A DNA stretch of 64,000 bases from Desulfocapsaceae bacterium (GTDB taxonomy: Bacteria; Desulfobacterota; Desulfobulbia; Desulfobulbales; Desulfocapsaceae): positions 1 through 64,000 of the forward strand of contig JARLHL010000056.1 in assembly GCA_031292275.1 (NCBI GenBank). The letters run 5' to 3'. Position 1 is the first letter of the stretch, and each line of letters starts with the position of its first letter. Under the pieces are notes generated by a model. It made no database searches. It was not told where the DNA came from and was given only the letters and a program-made list of their open reading frames with translations. This document shows, one piece after another, positions 35,741-44,431 of the stretch. Position numbers and translations under genes: made by a program.

Positions 35741-36789
35741 GGTGATGCACTCTCGCAGGTAAAAATATAAGTTGTTAAATTCGGCAGCAGGGGAGCAGTT
35801 GAATGGAGACCGGTCCGGAGCCCGTCTGGTCGGCCTGGTGCACCGGCTGGGCATTGTCTCTAGGGGGCGATTGCTTTTTAAAACAATCCGCTGCGATAAG
35901 GACGCCGCCGTTGTTTTTTGCCTCAGCGCGGCAAGGTTCTGGCCCGCTTGCGGCAGCGATCCTGGAAATCAGAATTTTGATTGGGTTGTGACTGATATTA
36001 TCGAGCATTTTCCACATTCTCCTCTTTTGTCGAAAAATATACGCAATACGTCAACAAGTCGAGAAGTATATGCTCGGAAATTTGAAAAAATGAGAGACGA
36101 GACATCCTTTCCATTTTATCCGCAGGCCCTTTGGGACGGACAGCCCTCTCTTCTGGCAAAGAGGTTTTCATCATTGCCGGGATCGACGGAACTCGGGTGT
36201 GATGGCAGACGGCAGACCAGTCGAGGGTAAAACGCTGCCGAGGACCGAAATTGTCGATGGGGATAACGTACTCCGAAAGGAGTGGGGCTTTCTTCATATC
36301 GCCTGGCCTCATAGTGCATGCAGGTCAGTTTTTCTGCGGGTATTGTTTGTGAAAATTTTGTATATACCAATGTTCACTGTAAATCCATCATTGTGTCTGG
36401 CTGAGGCGTATTCATGAAAAGAGGATGTGGAGGTAGAGATTTGTTGAAAAAAAACAGGTGCTGAGGGGGGTGTTTGGTCTGAACAATCGGAAAATGCAAA
36501 TTATTTTTTAATTGTCGCTTGGATCTGCGATGTGTTTTTTTACGAAAATAATAATGGTGAATAGATGATATTCATTGTTATAATTACGAGGTTTTAATCT
36601 CTGATTTTATCATCCATCTACTGGTGAAGCAGTACTTGGACGTGCCGAAAGGGCCGAAATATCGGGCCCGTCATTCCAGAGACCAAAAATGATCGCGCAG
36701 CCTTTGTCTCTCTCCAGCACAGCGAAACCGGGAAATATGCGAGGGTATGGCGGTTATTATATTCAAAAGTCGTAACAGGAGAGTAGGAG
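35741..36789. other. 1.05-kb gene-poor region between lysA and the 36790 operon
   Basis: Divergent promoter region with no coding frame that I can support; the frames present lack family features. It is strongly AT-rich near 36480-36620. I looked for lysine and cyclic-di-GMP riboswitch signatures, tRNA arms and sigma-54 sites and found none that convince. Confidence 0.5.
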
Positions 36790-37263
36790 ATGAATTCATC
36801 GACCGGTGACCTTGCCGCGATGGTTTTTAAGCCGGTCCTCATCCAAGGTGACTTCGGGAGTTTGTCGCTTGATGGACCAATGCTGCGCGTTCTGATGAGT
36901 CTGGATGGGGAGTTGACGCTTGGGCAGGTGGCACGGAAAATTGGTATGAGCCTGGCGGATATCGGCCAGGTAACGACGAGATTGGCTGGCCTGAATCTGG
37001 TCCGGCATATCAAAATTCAGGGACGCCCTCTTGATCAGGAGTTTATTGATTTCCTGATTGCCAGGATGTCATTTGCCCTTGGTCCCTTAGGTGAGGTTGT
37101 TGTTGAGGACGGACTGGAGGCGTTGGGTGGCGATAGAGATAATTTCCCTTCATTTCGGGCAGCTGAGCTCATTAATTTTTTATCTGCAGAGATTGCCAGA
37201 GAGGACAGACGTATTGAATTTAAACAGGCAATGCTGAAGAAAATTAAAGAAAAAGGGTATTGA
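36790..37263 (+). CDS. Hypothetical protein with a winged-helix-like N-terminus
   Basis: A 157-residue protein I cannot name. Residues about 30-75 look like a winged helix-turn-helix (LRVLMSLDGELTLGQVARKIG, IGQVTTRLAGLNLVR). The second half (ARMSFALGPLGEVVVEDGLEALG, LINFLSAEIAREDRR) matches a small helical domain often attached to signalling proteins, in which LGP-G-hydrophobic-hydrophobic-ED is recurrent. AGGAG abuts the ATG. It is the first gene of a regulatory operon with a Cache/HAMP protein, a receiver protein and a roadblock-like protein, so a role in the same signal path is likely. Confidence 0.75.
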   Translation: MNSSTGDLAAMVFKPVLIQGDFGSLSLDGPMLRVLMSLDGELTLGQVARKIGMSLADIGQVTTRLAGLNLVRHIKIQGRPLDQEFIDFLIARMSFALGPLGEVVVEDGLEALGGDRDNFPSFRAAELINFLSAEIAREDRRIEFKQAMLKKIKEKGY

Positions 37264-37381
37264 TTTTTGTCTGGAGATGAGCCGATCGGAACGCAGATCT
37301 GGTCAGGGGACGAAGAGGCGGTCCGGCTCTGCTCAAGGCGATTAATTCTGAAGCGGGTTTTGAGCTTAAAGGAGTGTCTTT

Positions 37382-38710
37382 ATGATTGTTATTTGTGAGA
37401 AATGTGGATTGAAATATAAGGTCGATCCTTCAAAAATCAAAAAGGATTCGGCGCGACTGACATGTAAAGGTTGTGCCTATGTCATCACTGTCGGCAAACC
37501 GCAGTTCACTGCGCCGGCTCTGCCTTCCGAGTCTGCCGAAAAACGCATGTCCGGTATTGAAGCGGGCGGCAGCATAGGATCCTTTCAAGACCCGCTGGAC
37601 TCGGGCGATACCGGCGTCAATTACCTCAACCTGGAGGGAAAAAAAGCGGGAATCGGCTTGAACGCCAAGGTCATTATCATGCTGCTGCTGGTCAGTCTTC
37701 TCCCGGGCGTCGCCTATTTCGCGATATCATTTAACCAGACAAACCAGCGTATTTATGAAGAAACAAACAGGTCTGGGATGCAGACCACGGAGTATCTGGT
37801 CAAACAGGCTGATGAATGGGTTGACAAGAATGCCAGGTTGATCACCATGGTTGCCGGTCTGCCGCAGATGCCGTCGATGAATCGGGAAGCCCAGGAGGCC
37901 ATCATCAAAGATGTTCAGAAGAAATACCCCTGGATTTATCTGATTCACGTCTTGGATATGACCGGAATGGACATATCCCGAAGTGACGACGGGCCATTGA
38001 CGGACTACTCTATGAGGAGGTATTTCCATGAGTGCCGGGAGGGGAAAGAGGTCAGCTTTGAAAATGTTATCGGCCGGACCAACAAGAAACCGGGACTGAT
38101 GCTGGCTGCGCCGATACGAAACGACGGTCAGGTCGTGGGTATCCTTGTCTTTGCGACGTCTTTTGATCAGCTGACGCAGATTGTCATTAACTGGAGACAG
38201 GGGCAGATGGGCTCTGTTTTCATCGCGGACAAAGAAGGCAAGGTCATCGTTCACCAGAATGAGAGTTTTATCCAGGATCAGAAAGATTTCAGTGCGCATC
38301 CTCTGGTCGTGGCCGCGCAGAAGAAAATCAAGGATCTTGTTGAGTTCAAGGATTCCGATAATGTGGAGATGATCGGTTTTTCCAGAATGACAGGTCTGGG
38401 ATGGACGCTTGCCCTGGAGCAGAATAAAAATGAGGCGTATTCGCTCCTGAAAAAAACCCAGACCGGTGCAATCATACTCTTTGTCGCAACAGTTATCGGA
38501 ATCATCATTACGGCATATTTTGCAAGCCGGGCGATAGTTGCGCCTATACGCAGACTCACCGATGCAGCCAATCGTATCAGTGTGGGAGAGCTGTCGGTTC
38601 AGATCGCCAGGACTTCCCATGATGAAATCGGGGACCTTGCCGATGCCATTACAAGGATGCAGGATAGTATCCGTCTTTCCATCGAACGGCTGAGACGAAA
38701 AAAAAGATAA
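37382..38710 (+). CDS. Zinc-ribbon / Cache / HAMP membrane protein without an output domain
   Basis: 442 residues. The N-terminal 40 residues form an MJ0042-type zinc ribbon (CEKC, CKGC). A linker is followed by TM1 (about 95-117, VIIMLLLVSLLPGVAYF), a periplasmic dCache-like sensor domain (about 120-355; YPWIYLIHVLDMTGMDISRS, GLMLAAPIRN, VFIADKEGKVIVHQ), TM2 (about 361-385) and a HAMP domain (PIRRLTDAANRISVGELSVQ, HDEIGDLADAITRMQDSI). The protein stops right after HAMP (RLRRKKR), with no kinase, methyl-accepting or cyclase domain. Other frames also stop soon after the A-rich end, so frameshift truncation is unlikely. Signal output probably goes through operon partners. Confidence 0.85.
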   Translation: MIVICEKCGLKYKVDPSKIKKDSARLTCKGCAYVITVGKPQFTAPALPSESAEKRMSGIEAGGSIGSFQDPLDSGDTGVNYLNLEGKKAGIGLNAKVIIMLLLVSLLPGVAYFAISFNQTNQRIYEETNRSGMQTTEYLVKQADEWVDKNARLITMVAGLPQMPSMNREAQEAIIKDVQKKYPWIYLIHVLDMTGMDISRSDDGPLTDYSMRRYFHECREGKEVSFENVIGRTNKKPGLMLAAPIRNDGQVVGILVFATSFDQLTQIVINWRQGQMGSVFIADKEGKVIVHQNESFIQDQKDFSAHPLVVAAQKKIKDLVEFKDSDNVEMIGFSRMTGLGWTLALEQNKNEAYSLLKKTQTGAIILFVATVIGIIITAYFASRAIVAPIRRLTDAANRISVGELSVQIARTSHDEIGDLADAITRMQDSIRLSIERLRRKKR

Positions 38711-38959
38711 ACGTTTTATTGATAGTTTATCTGCACCCTTGTATTGTATTTATAGAAAAGATTGTTTGAGCTGCTGCCTGGCCATGCCGAAGTGATGAGT
38801 TTTCGCACTATGTCGTGGCTGGCATCTGGTCCGGCCCTGCCGGTTTATTGGAGACGCGTTCTGCAGGAGATGTCGGATTATCCCCGTGAGGCCGTGAGCT
38901 GCAGTTGGGCTGATCCGGCTTGATGATGCATTGCAATAGTTATAAATAAGGTTGAATTG

Positions 38960-40030
38960 ATGCTTCGTAACGTTCTTTTTGTCGACGACGACCAGATAAT
39001 GCTGCTTGCTCTGCAAAAGAGGCTGGCAAAATACAACGATACCTTTTCAATTATCCTTGCTGAAGACGGGTTCGACGCAGTCCGGAAACTCAAGGAAAAT
39101 CCGGTCTCTCTGGTTGTGCTAGATTTGAAGATGCCCCGCATGGATGGGGTCAGCCTGCTCTCTCATCTATCGGGTAACTACCCAGATATTCCCGTAATTG
39201 TGATATCCGGCTACCGTACCGATGAGATGCGCAGGCTGGCCAGTGAAAAGGAGGTTCTGGCCTATATCAGCAAACCCTTCCAGCTTGACGACCTGGCCAA
39301 GGTCGTTCTCGGTGCCCTGCGGCGGGAGGCTGAAGGAGGAACGCTGCACAATGTCTCTCCGGTTGTCTTTTTACAGCTGATGGAGATGGAGTCGAGGACG
39401 TGCACGATACGGGTCATCGACGGGGGCACCGGAAAGGGAGGCGTTCTTTTCTTCAAGGAGGGAGGACTGTACGATGCCCGAGTTGATCAGATCAAAGGGA
39501 TCGATGCCGCTTACATTATTTTTACCTGGGAGAATGTAACGCTTTTCATACACAATGAGTGTCAGGTGAACGTCAATGTGATCAACAGTACGCTGCAGCC
39601 CATCATCATGAAGGCTGTTGAGATGAAGGATGAACAGGGGGCTGAGATCCCCGAGAATGAGGAGGCACCTGAGTCCCTTGCGTTTGAAGATGTCCGGATA
39701 GAGAATTTATCTCCTCAGCAGGGTGAAAAATCGGGGGCTGCGTTGATGAAGGAACCCGCCATCGAGAGGATTCGTAATCTCCTGCAGCGGGAGATCGGAG
39801 AAAAGTCGGGAGTGGAATCCATCGCTCATGACGACCAGGTTGATGATGTCGTACATTCCATGTCCGAGCTGGGGATGATGTTCAATTTTGGTTCGTTAAA
39901 GGTCGGATATGTTGATCGCGGTATGGAGAGCGACGAGGTCATAGTGCCGGGCGCACCCTCAATTGTCATAAAGGTCAGCCGGAAATGTCCGCAGGACAAG
40001 ATATTGGAAGTTTTGAGGACGCGCCTCTGA
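38960..40030 (+). CDS. Response regulator with a DUF4388/PATAN-type domain
   Basis: 356 residues. The receiver domain (1-120) has the acidic pair in VLFVDDDQ, phosphoacceptor Asp55 (VVLDLKMPRMDG) and conserved Lys in ISKPF. The middle (about 130-225) matches the DUF4388/PATAN type: LHNVSPVVFLQLMEME, CTIRVIDGGTGKGGVLFFKEGGLYDAR, AAYIIFTWE. A variable acidic linker follows, then a C-terminal unit ending SIVIKVSRKCPQDKILEVLRTRL. PATAN domains occur in cyanobacterial and deltaproteobacterial regulators such as PatA and act through protein-protein contact. I chose ATG 38960 over TTG 38957. No cognate kinase is adjacent. Confidence 0.85.
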   Translation: MLRNVLFVDDDQIMLLALQKRLAKYNDTFSIILAEDGFDAVRKLKENPVSLVVLDLKMPRMDGVSLLSHLSGNYPDIPVIVISGYRTDEMRRLASEKEVLAYISKPFQLDDLAKVVLGALRREAEGGTLHNVSPVVFLQLMEMESRTCTIRVIDGGTGKGGVLFFKEGGLYDARVDQIKGIDAAYIIFTWENVTLFIHNECQVNVNVINSTLQPIIMKAVEMKDEQGAEIPENEEAPESLAFEDVRIENLSPQQGEKSGAALMKEPAIERIRNLLQREIGEKSGVESIAHDDQVDDVVHSMSELGMMFNFGSLKVGYVDRGMESDEVIVPGAPSIVIKVSRKCPQDKILEVLRTRL

Positions 40031-40108
40031 TCCCGTGAAGGGAGAGATTGATTGCTGGCGTGCATGTTTTTATGAAGACCATCTGAAAGAGAAAAATACA
40101 GAATCAAT

Positions 40109-40456
40109 ATGAAAAATCTTTTCCATGATATTCTTGACATGGATGGTGTTCATGGACTTGTACTGCTCTCAGAAAACGGCACGGTCTTGTTCGAATCCCC
40201 GGACAGCGTTCAATTCAGGCCTCAGCGAAGCATGTTGAGCTGGAAGAGCATTATCGATTTGCTGGGGGATTTTCAGGAAATGAACCTTATATTTGAGCTG
40301 GGGCGGTGCTATCTGCGTCAGACTGAAAATGGGTATCTGGCCATCAGTATGGGACCAATGGTCTCCATGGCCATGATCAAACTGAGTTGTGATATTATCC
40401 TGCCGCAGTTGAAGAAGACCAAAACCGGGGGATTCAGGTCGTTTTTCCGGAGGTGA
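40109..40456 (+). CDS. Roadblock/LC7-like small protein
   Basis: 115 residues with a roadblock-like alpha/beta pattern: MDGVHGLVLLSENGTVLFES opens like MglB/LC7 proteins, then MNLIFELGRCYLRQTENGYLAISMG and a helix. The tail is basic (KKTKTGGFRSFFRR). Roadblock proteins bind small GTPases or act as signalling scaffolds, and no GTPase partner is in the operon. It follows the PATAN response regulator by 78 bases. The family assignment is from pattern, not strong motif identity. Confidence 0.65.
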   Translation: MKNLFHDILDMDGVHGLVLLSENGTVLFESPDSVQFRPQRSMLSWKSIIDLLGDFQEMNLIFELGRCYLRQTENGYLAISMGPMVSMAMIKLSCDIILPQLKKTKTGGFRSFFRR

Positions 40457-40667
40457 TCAGATCCTTTCGGCAAAGGCGAAGAGGAGGCATGCCCAGGGAT
40501 GGCGGTTTTCTGTTGCATTGTGATTGCATCTCTTCGTCCCGGTGGCATGCCCGCGTGATACTCCGAGAGGGCTGTTTTTTCTGAAATACTCAATTTTTAA
40601 ATCCGATGGCGGCCCCATTGGTTCCGTTCCGCCACATTTTCCTTTCGTTTCCGGGTCCGGCAATACG

Positions 40668-41168
40668 ATGATAACCTGTTTTCCGCCTCTGGTCTCTGCC
40701 GAGGCAAGGATCCTGATTCTGGGGAGTTTTCCCGGTGATGCTTCCTTGCAGCGGCGGGAATACTATGCTCATCCCCGGAACGCATTCTGGTCTATCGTCC
40801 AAACGCTCCTGAGACTCGAAGACGGCCTTTCCTATGTTGAACGGGGGCAGGCCCTGGTGTCTCATGGAATTGCTCTTTGGGACGTGTTGTCGACTTGCGA
40901 AAGAAAGGGAAGCCTGGATTCCTCCATTGATGACAGGACTATCATTGTAAATGATTTTAGGCAATTTTTTCGCCAATATCCAGGGATAGGATGGGTCTTT
41001 TTCAATGGAATGAAGGCGGAGCGGGAATATCAAAAAAAGGTCTTGGGCTCGCTGGGACCGAACTGCCTGCAGTATCGCAGGCTGCCCTCGACCAGTCCGG
41101 CAATGGCTACGCTGAGCAGGGAAGACAAACTTGCCCGCTGGACAGAGATTATGGAAAAAATCGGCTGA
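40668..41168 (+). CDS. DNA-deoxyinosine glycosylase-like protein (UDG superfamily)
   Basis: 166 residues. The opening FPPLVSAEARILILGSFPGDASL and the next motif YYAHPRNAFWSIV are those of the hypoxanthine-DNA/deoxyinosine glycosylase branch of the uracil-DNA glycosylase superfamily. LVSHGIALWDVLSTCERKGSLDSSI and the late LPSTSPAMAT complete the pattern. It removes deaminated bases to start base-excision repair. I chose ATG 40668; the longer frame to 40524 is not family-like. No ribosome site is obvious. Confidence 0.85.
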   Translation: MITCFPPLVSAEARILILGSFPGDASLQRREYYAHPRNAFWSIVQTLLRLEDGLSYVERGQALVSHGIALWDVLSTCERKGSLDSSIDDRTIIVNDFRQFFRQYPGIGWVFFNGMKAEREYQKKVLGSLGPNCLQYRRLPSTSPAMATLSREDKLARWTEIMEKIG

Positions 41169-41261
41169 GATCTAAAAGGGTGCACGCCCCTGGGACCAGA
41201 CCGCGGGGCGGGTGTTTCTGGCGAAGGAGTTCACAGTCAGTCTCCAGCAGATTCCGGCAGA

Positions 41262-41289
41262 GGGAGGCCGGCGAGGCAGCCGGCCTCCC
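41262..41289. repeat. GC-rich hairpin downstream of the lipoprotein gene
   Basis: Perfect 10-bp arms GGGAGGCCGG and CCGGCCTCCC with an 8-base loop, two bases beyond the minus-strand lipoprotein stop and about 95 bases past the plus-strand glycosylase stop. There is no T-run on either strand. It may act as a bidirectional terminator between converging genes or as an RNA 3'-end stabiliser. Confidence 0.45.
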
Positions 41290-41291
41290 GT

Positions 41292-41564
41292 TCAATGTGT
41301 TCTTGATGTGATGGTCTCGGGATCCGTCGACTTTCGAGTTTCCTGCGGTGCAGGGTAGTCTCTGGTGGCCGGATCTGTCGGCTTGATGACGGCCTGCGGC
41401 CCATCGGAGCTGTATCCCTCAGGCTCGCGGAGGATGGAGGAGACGGTCTGCGGGTCTGTGGGGCGGGTCTTTTCGGGTTGAATAAAACAGCCGCATAAAA
41501 GAGGCGCCGCGATGAGCAGCGCCAAAAAGCACATGCCCGATTTTCTGAAATTCCTGAAGACCAT
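41292..41564 (-). CDS. Small lipoprotein, hypothetical
   Basis: A 90-residue protein with a lipoprotein signal peptide: basic start MVFRNFRKSG, hydrophobic MCFLALLIAAPLL, lipobox LLCGC with the lipidated Cys at about residue 26. The mature part is short, polar and rich in Pro/Thr (PTDPQTVSSILREPEGYSSD), with no recognised domain. ATG 41564 is chosen because GGAGGG lies 4 bases upstream; a GTG further upstream is less likely. It would be anchored in the outer or inner membrane facing the periplasm. Function is unknown. Confidence 0.75.
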   Translation of the reverse strand: MVFRNFRKSGMCFLALLIAAPLLCGCFIQPEKTRPTDPQTVSSILREPEGYSSDGPQAVIKPTDPATRDYPAPQETRKSTDPETITSRTH

Positions 41565-41861
41565 CTTGCCCTCCACCCTTGAAGTATTGAAAATGACATC
41601 ATAATTAATTTTAATTATATAATTTTACAATCAATAAATATCTATCAAATCGAAAAAATTAAATCAAGTTAATTATGATGCACAAAGATGACGGGATTAA
41701 TTTTAACCTCCTTATAATGCTTGAAAAATAGCAGTGACAGCGATGAACAGCAAGAGGACGGGGGGCTTTGCGGGCTTTGTGCGGATTCCCCTTGCCAGTG
41801 AGACGAAAAAGCGGGGGCCGGGATCCTTTTCTCTTGCGGTTAAACGGTTCCGCTCGGTAGT

Positions 41862-42947
41862 ATGGCCGACATGAAAAACGGGGAAGGACTCATAATTCCG
41901 GAGCAGCTTGCAGGGCTCATGTACAGTGCGGGGCTGATTTCCAGAGAGAAAGCCGATTCTCTTCTCTCTGCGGTGGATATCCAACCCATACAGAGTGATG
42001 GGTCCTGTCGGCGTTTCCTGCGCATCGGTCTTGATGGCAAGGCCCTCTGTCTGGCCGTGGCGCCGGCAACGGCCGAAGGCAAGGATCTGCTCGAGGCAAG
42101 TGCCGCCGGAGCCATTGGTCTGCATCTTTCCCGTCGGCAGGTCCCCGTCCCCGCCATCTACGGCTGGCATCGGCAAAGCGGGCTGATCCTCTATGAGGAC
42201 CTGGGCGATATCAGACTGTATGACCTGCTGGAGCAGATGTCTGCTGCGGGCCTGCGATCCCTCTACCGGCAGACCATCGATCAGCTCATCTTCATGCAGC
42301 GGTCCGGCCTCCGGGGTTTTGATACCGGCTGGTGCTGGGAGAGTCCCCGTTATGATCAGGAGCTGATGGTCGCCCGGGAATCCCGATATTTTCTGCAGGC
42401 ATTCTGGAAGGATATGATGGGACGCGAGGTGCCGGAAGGGATCGATGAGGAATTCCGGGAGATTGCGGCATTGGCGGATCAGGGCAGCGATGATGTCTTT
42501 CTGCACCGGGACTTTCAGTCGCGAAACATCATGATAAAGGATGAAGCGGTCCGGTTCATTGACTATCAGGGGGGACGGCTGGGCGCGCCCGGATATGACC
42601 TGGCGTCTCTTCTGCTTGATCCCTATGCCTCGCTGTCTGCAGACCTGCAGGCGGACCTGCTGCAATACTATCTGGAGAGGGTAAACGTCGGCCATTCTGT
42701 TGATGCCGGGGGCTTTCTGCGTCAGTATGCCTTTCTGGCCCTGCAGCGCAATCTCCAGATCATCGGGGCCTTTTCTTTTCTCAGCAGGGTGCGGCAGAAG
42801 ACGTTTTTCAGCCGCTATATCGACCCCGCTCTGTGCATGTTGCATGACCGTCTTCAGGATCCGGTCTTCGTTTCCTTTCCCGTACTGCGCGGGATGGTCG
42901 ATGCGGCTGTGTCGGCGGAGAAAGCAGAGGCGTCCGCCCGCCAATAG
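41862..42947 (+). CDS. Aminoglycoside-phosphotransferase-fold kinase, AmgK-like
   Basis: 361 residues with the APH/choline-kinase fold: nucleotide-binding strand CLAVAPATAEG, LILYEDLGDIRLYDLL, catalytic loop FLHRDFQSRNIMI (HxDxxxxN) and metal-binding FIDYQGGRLGAPGYDLASLL. This pattern matches cell-wall sugar kinases of the AmgK type (N-acetylmuramate/GlcNAc 1-kinase) better than antibiotic kinases. The recycling function is inferred and compatible with mpl elsewhere in the window. The start is uncertain: ATG 41862 has no clear ribosome site and a second ATG follows three codons later. Confidence 0.75.
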   Translation: MADMKNGEGLIIPEQLAGLMYSAGLISREKADSLLSAVDIQPIQSDGSCRRFLRIGLDGKALCLAVAPATAEGKDLLEASAAGAIGLHLSRRQVPVPAIYGWHRQSGLILYEDLGDIRLYDLLEQMSAAGLRSLYRQTIDQLIFMQRSGLRGFDTGWCWESPRYDQELMVARESRYFLQAFWKDMMGREVPEGIDEEFREIAALADQGSDDVFLHRDFQSRNIMIKDEAVRFIDYQGGRLGAPGYDLASLLLDPYASLSADLQADLLQYYLERVNVGHSVDAGGFLRQYAFLALQRNLQIIGAFSFLSRVRQKTFFSRYIDPALCMLHDRLQDPVFVSFPVLRGMVDAAVSAEKAEASARQ

Positions 42948-43062
42948 CCAAGAGGACCGTCCGCCTCCGGCTTGTAGCCGGAGCAGTGATGCCGATGATA
43001 AAAGGAGTGCAAAGCACGTCTTTTTAGGGTAAACACACTTTTTTTCTCAAGAGGAATGCTTC

Positions 43063-44409
43063 ATGCCGGAACAGACATATTCCATCGTTGCCTTGGTTGG
43101 CCGACCCAATGTCGGGAAGTCGACCCTCTTCAACCGGATAACCAGGTCCCGCAAGGCCCTGGTCGATTCCACTCCCGGGGTGACGCGGGACCGCCACTAT
43201 GAACGGGTTGTCTGGGACGAAAAGCTCTTCATGCTTGTCGACACCGGCGGCATTGATGACAGCGCCGAGGATGTCATGGTGAACCATATCCGCAATCAGG
43301 CCATGGCCGCCATTGAAGAGGCGGATATCATCCTCTTTCTGATGGATGGGCGTGAAGGGCTGACCCCGGTCGACCATGAGGTTATCGAGATGCTGCGCCG
43401 GACCAGCAAGGCCATCTTCCATGTCGTCAACAAGGTGGATGGGCCTGAGCGGGAAGAAGAGCTTCTTGGTCAGTTTTATGAACTGGGGATAGAAAAGCTG
43501 TGGGCCGTTTCCGCTGAGCACAGCTATGGCTTTGCGACCCTGATGGAGGGGCTGAGCGCCCAGCTTAAAGAAAATGACTGCGACAGGAATCTTCCGGAAA
43601 ATACAATAAAGATTGCCTTTTTCGGTCGTCCCAACGTCGGTAAGTCGTCAATGATCAACCGTATACTGGGTGAAAACCGGATGGTGGTATCCGATGTCTC
43701 CGGCACCACCCGGGATGCCGTCGATACCCTGCTCAATTATGGAAAGTACAACTATCTCCTGATCGATACTGCCGGTATCCGCAGAAAGGGAAAGACCACG
43801 GAGAAGCTGGAAAAATTCAGCATCTTGAAAGGGCTTGCCGCCCTGGAGCGCTGCGATATCGCCATTGTTCTGCTCGACGCCTCGGACGGCATCACTGAGC
43901 AGGACACCAAGGTGATCGGCTATACCCAGGATCACAACCGGGGGCTGATTCTGGTGGTTAATAAATGGGACCTGGTGCAGGACGATAAGAAAAGGCAGCA
44001 GGAGATCATGGATGAGATCGGGCGTGCCGTTCCCTTTGTCGGTTTTGCGCCGCTACTCACCGTATCGGCCCTGAGCGGATACGGGATAAAACGCCTCTTT
44101 CCCACCATCGGTTCGATGTACCGGCAGTTCACCAGAACCTTTCCGACCTCAGCCCTGAACCGCTTGCTCCGGGATGCGGTAGAGGGGCATTCGCCGCCTG
44201 TCTATAAGAACAAGCGGCTGAAATTTTATTACACCTCCCAGGTGGGGACCCGGCCTCCCAAATTCGTAATCATGACCAACAGCTGCAAGGGAATCCATTT
44301 TTCCTACCAGCGCTATCTTACCAACCGTTATAGAGAGGGGCTCGGGCTCGATAAGGTGCCCTTGCAGCTGATCTTCCGCGATAAGTCCGATCAGCGCGAC
44401 AATCCCTGA
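43063..44409 (+). CDS. der: Ribosome assembly GTPase Der (EngA)
   Basis: 448 residues with two tandem GTPase domains and a C-terminal KH-like domain. G1 motifs are GRPNVGKST (near residue 12) and GRPNVGKSS (near residue 186), with DTGG and DTAG as G3, NKVD and NKWD as G4. The end (LKFYYTSQVGTRPPKFVIM, FSYQRYLTNRYRE) is typical of Der. It acts in 50S subunit assembly and is essential in most bacteria. It is a lone plus-strand gene convergent with the aminotransferase. Confidence 0.97.
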   Translation: MPEQTYSIVALVGRPNVGKSTLFNRITRSRKALVDSTPGVTRDRHYERVVWDEKLFMLVDTGGIDDSAEDVMVNHIRNQAMAAIEEADIILFLMDGREGLTPVDHEVIEMLRRTSKAIFHVVNKVDGPEREEELLGQFYELGIEKLWAVSAEHSYGFATLMEGLSAQLKENDCDRNLPENTIKIAFFGRPNVGKSSMINRILGENRMVVSDVSGTTRDAVDTLLNYGKYNYLLIDTAGIRRKGKTTEKLEKFSILKGLAALERCDIAIVLLDASDGITEQDTKVIGYTQDHNRGLILVVNKWDLVQDDKKRQQEIMDEIGRAVPFVGFAPLLTVSALSGYGIKRLFPTIGSMYRQFTRTFPTSALNRLLRDAVEGHSPPVYKNKRLKFYYTSQVGTRPPKFVIMTNSCKGIHFSYQRYLTNRYREGLGLDKVPLQLIFRDKSDQRDNP

Positions 44410-44431
44410 GGCCTTCTGCCTGTATTTGCTC

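Noticed and set aside
35772-36230. 152-codon plus-strand frame between lysA and the 36790 gene
   Set aside because: No ribosome site, no domain, mixed composition; most likely chance.
36418-36789. Search for a riboswitch in the AT-rich leader before the 36790 operon
   Set aside because: No conserved lysine, c-di-GMP or SAM riboswitch cores seen.
38690-38712. A-rich end of the Cache/HAMP gene as a frameshift that removed an output domain
   Set aside because: All frames stop within a few codons downstream, so no hidden output domain follows.
40182-40202. TTCGAATC-type tRNA T-loop likeness
   Set aside because: Lies inside the roadblock-like gene; no acceptor, D or anticodon arms around it.
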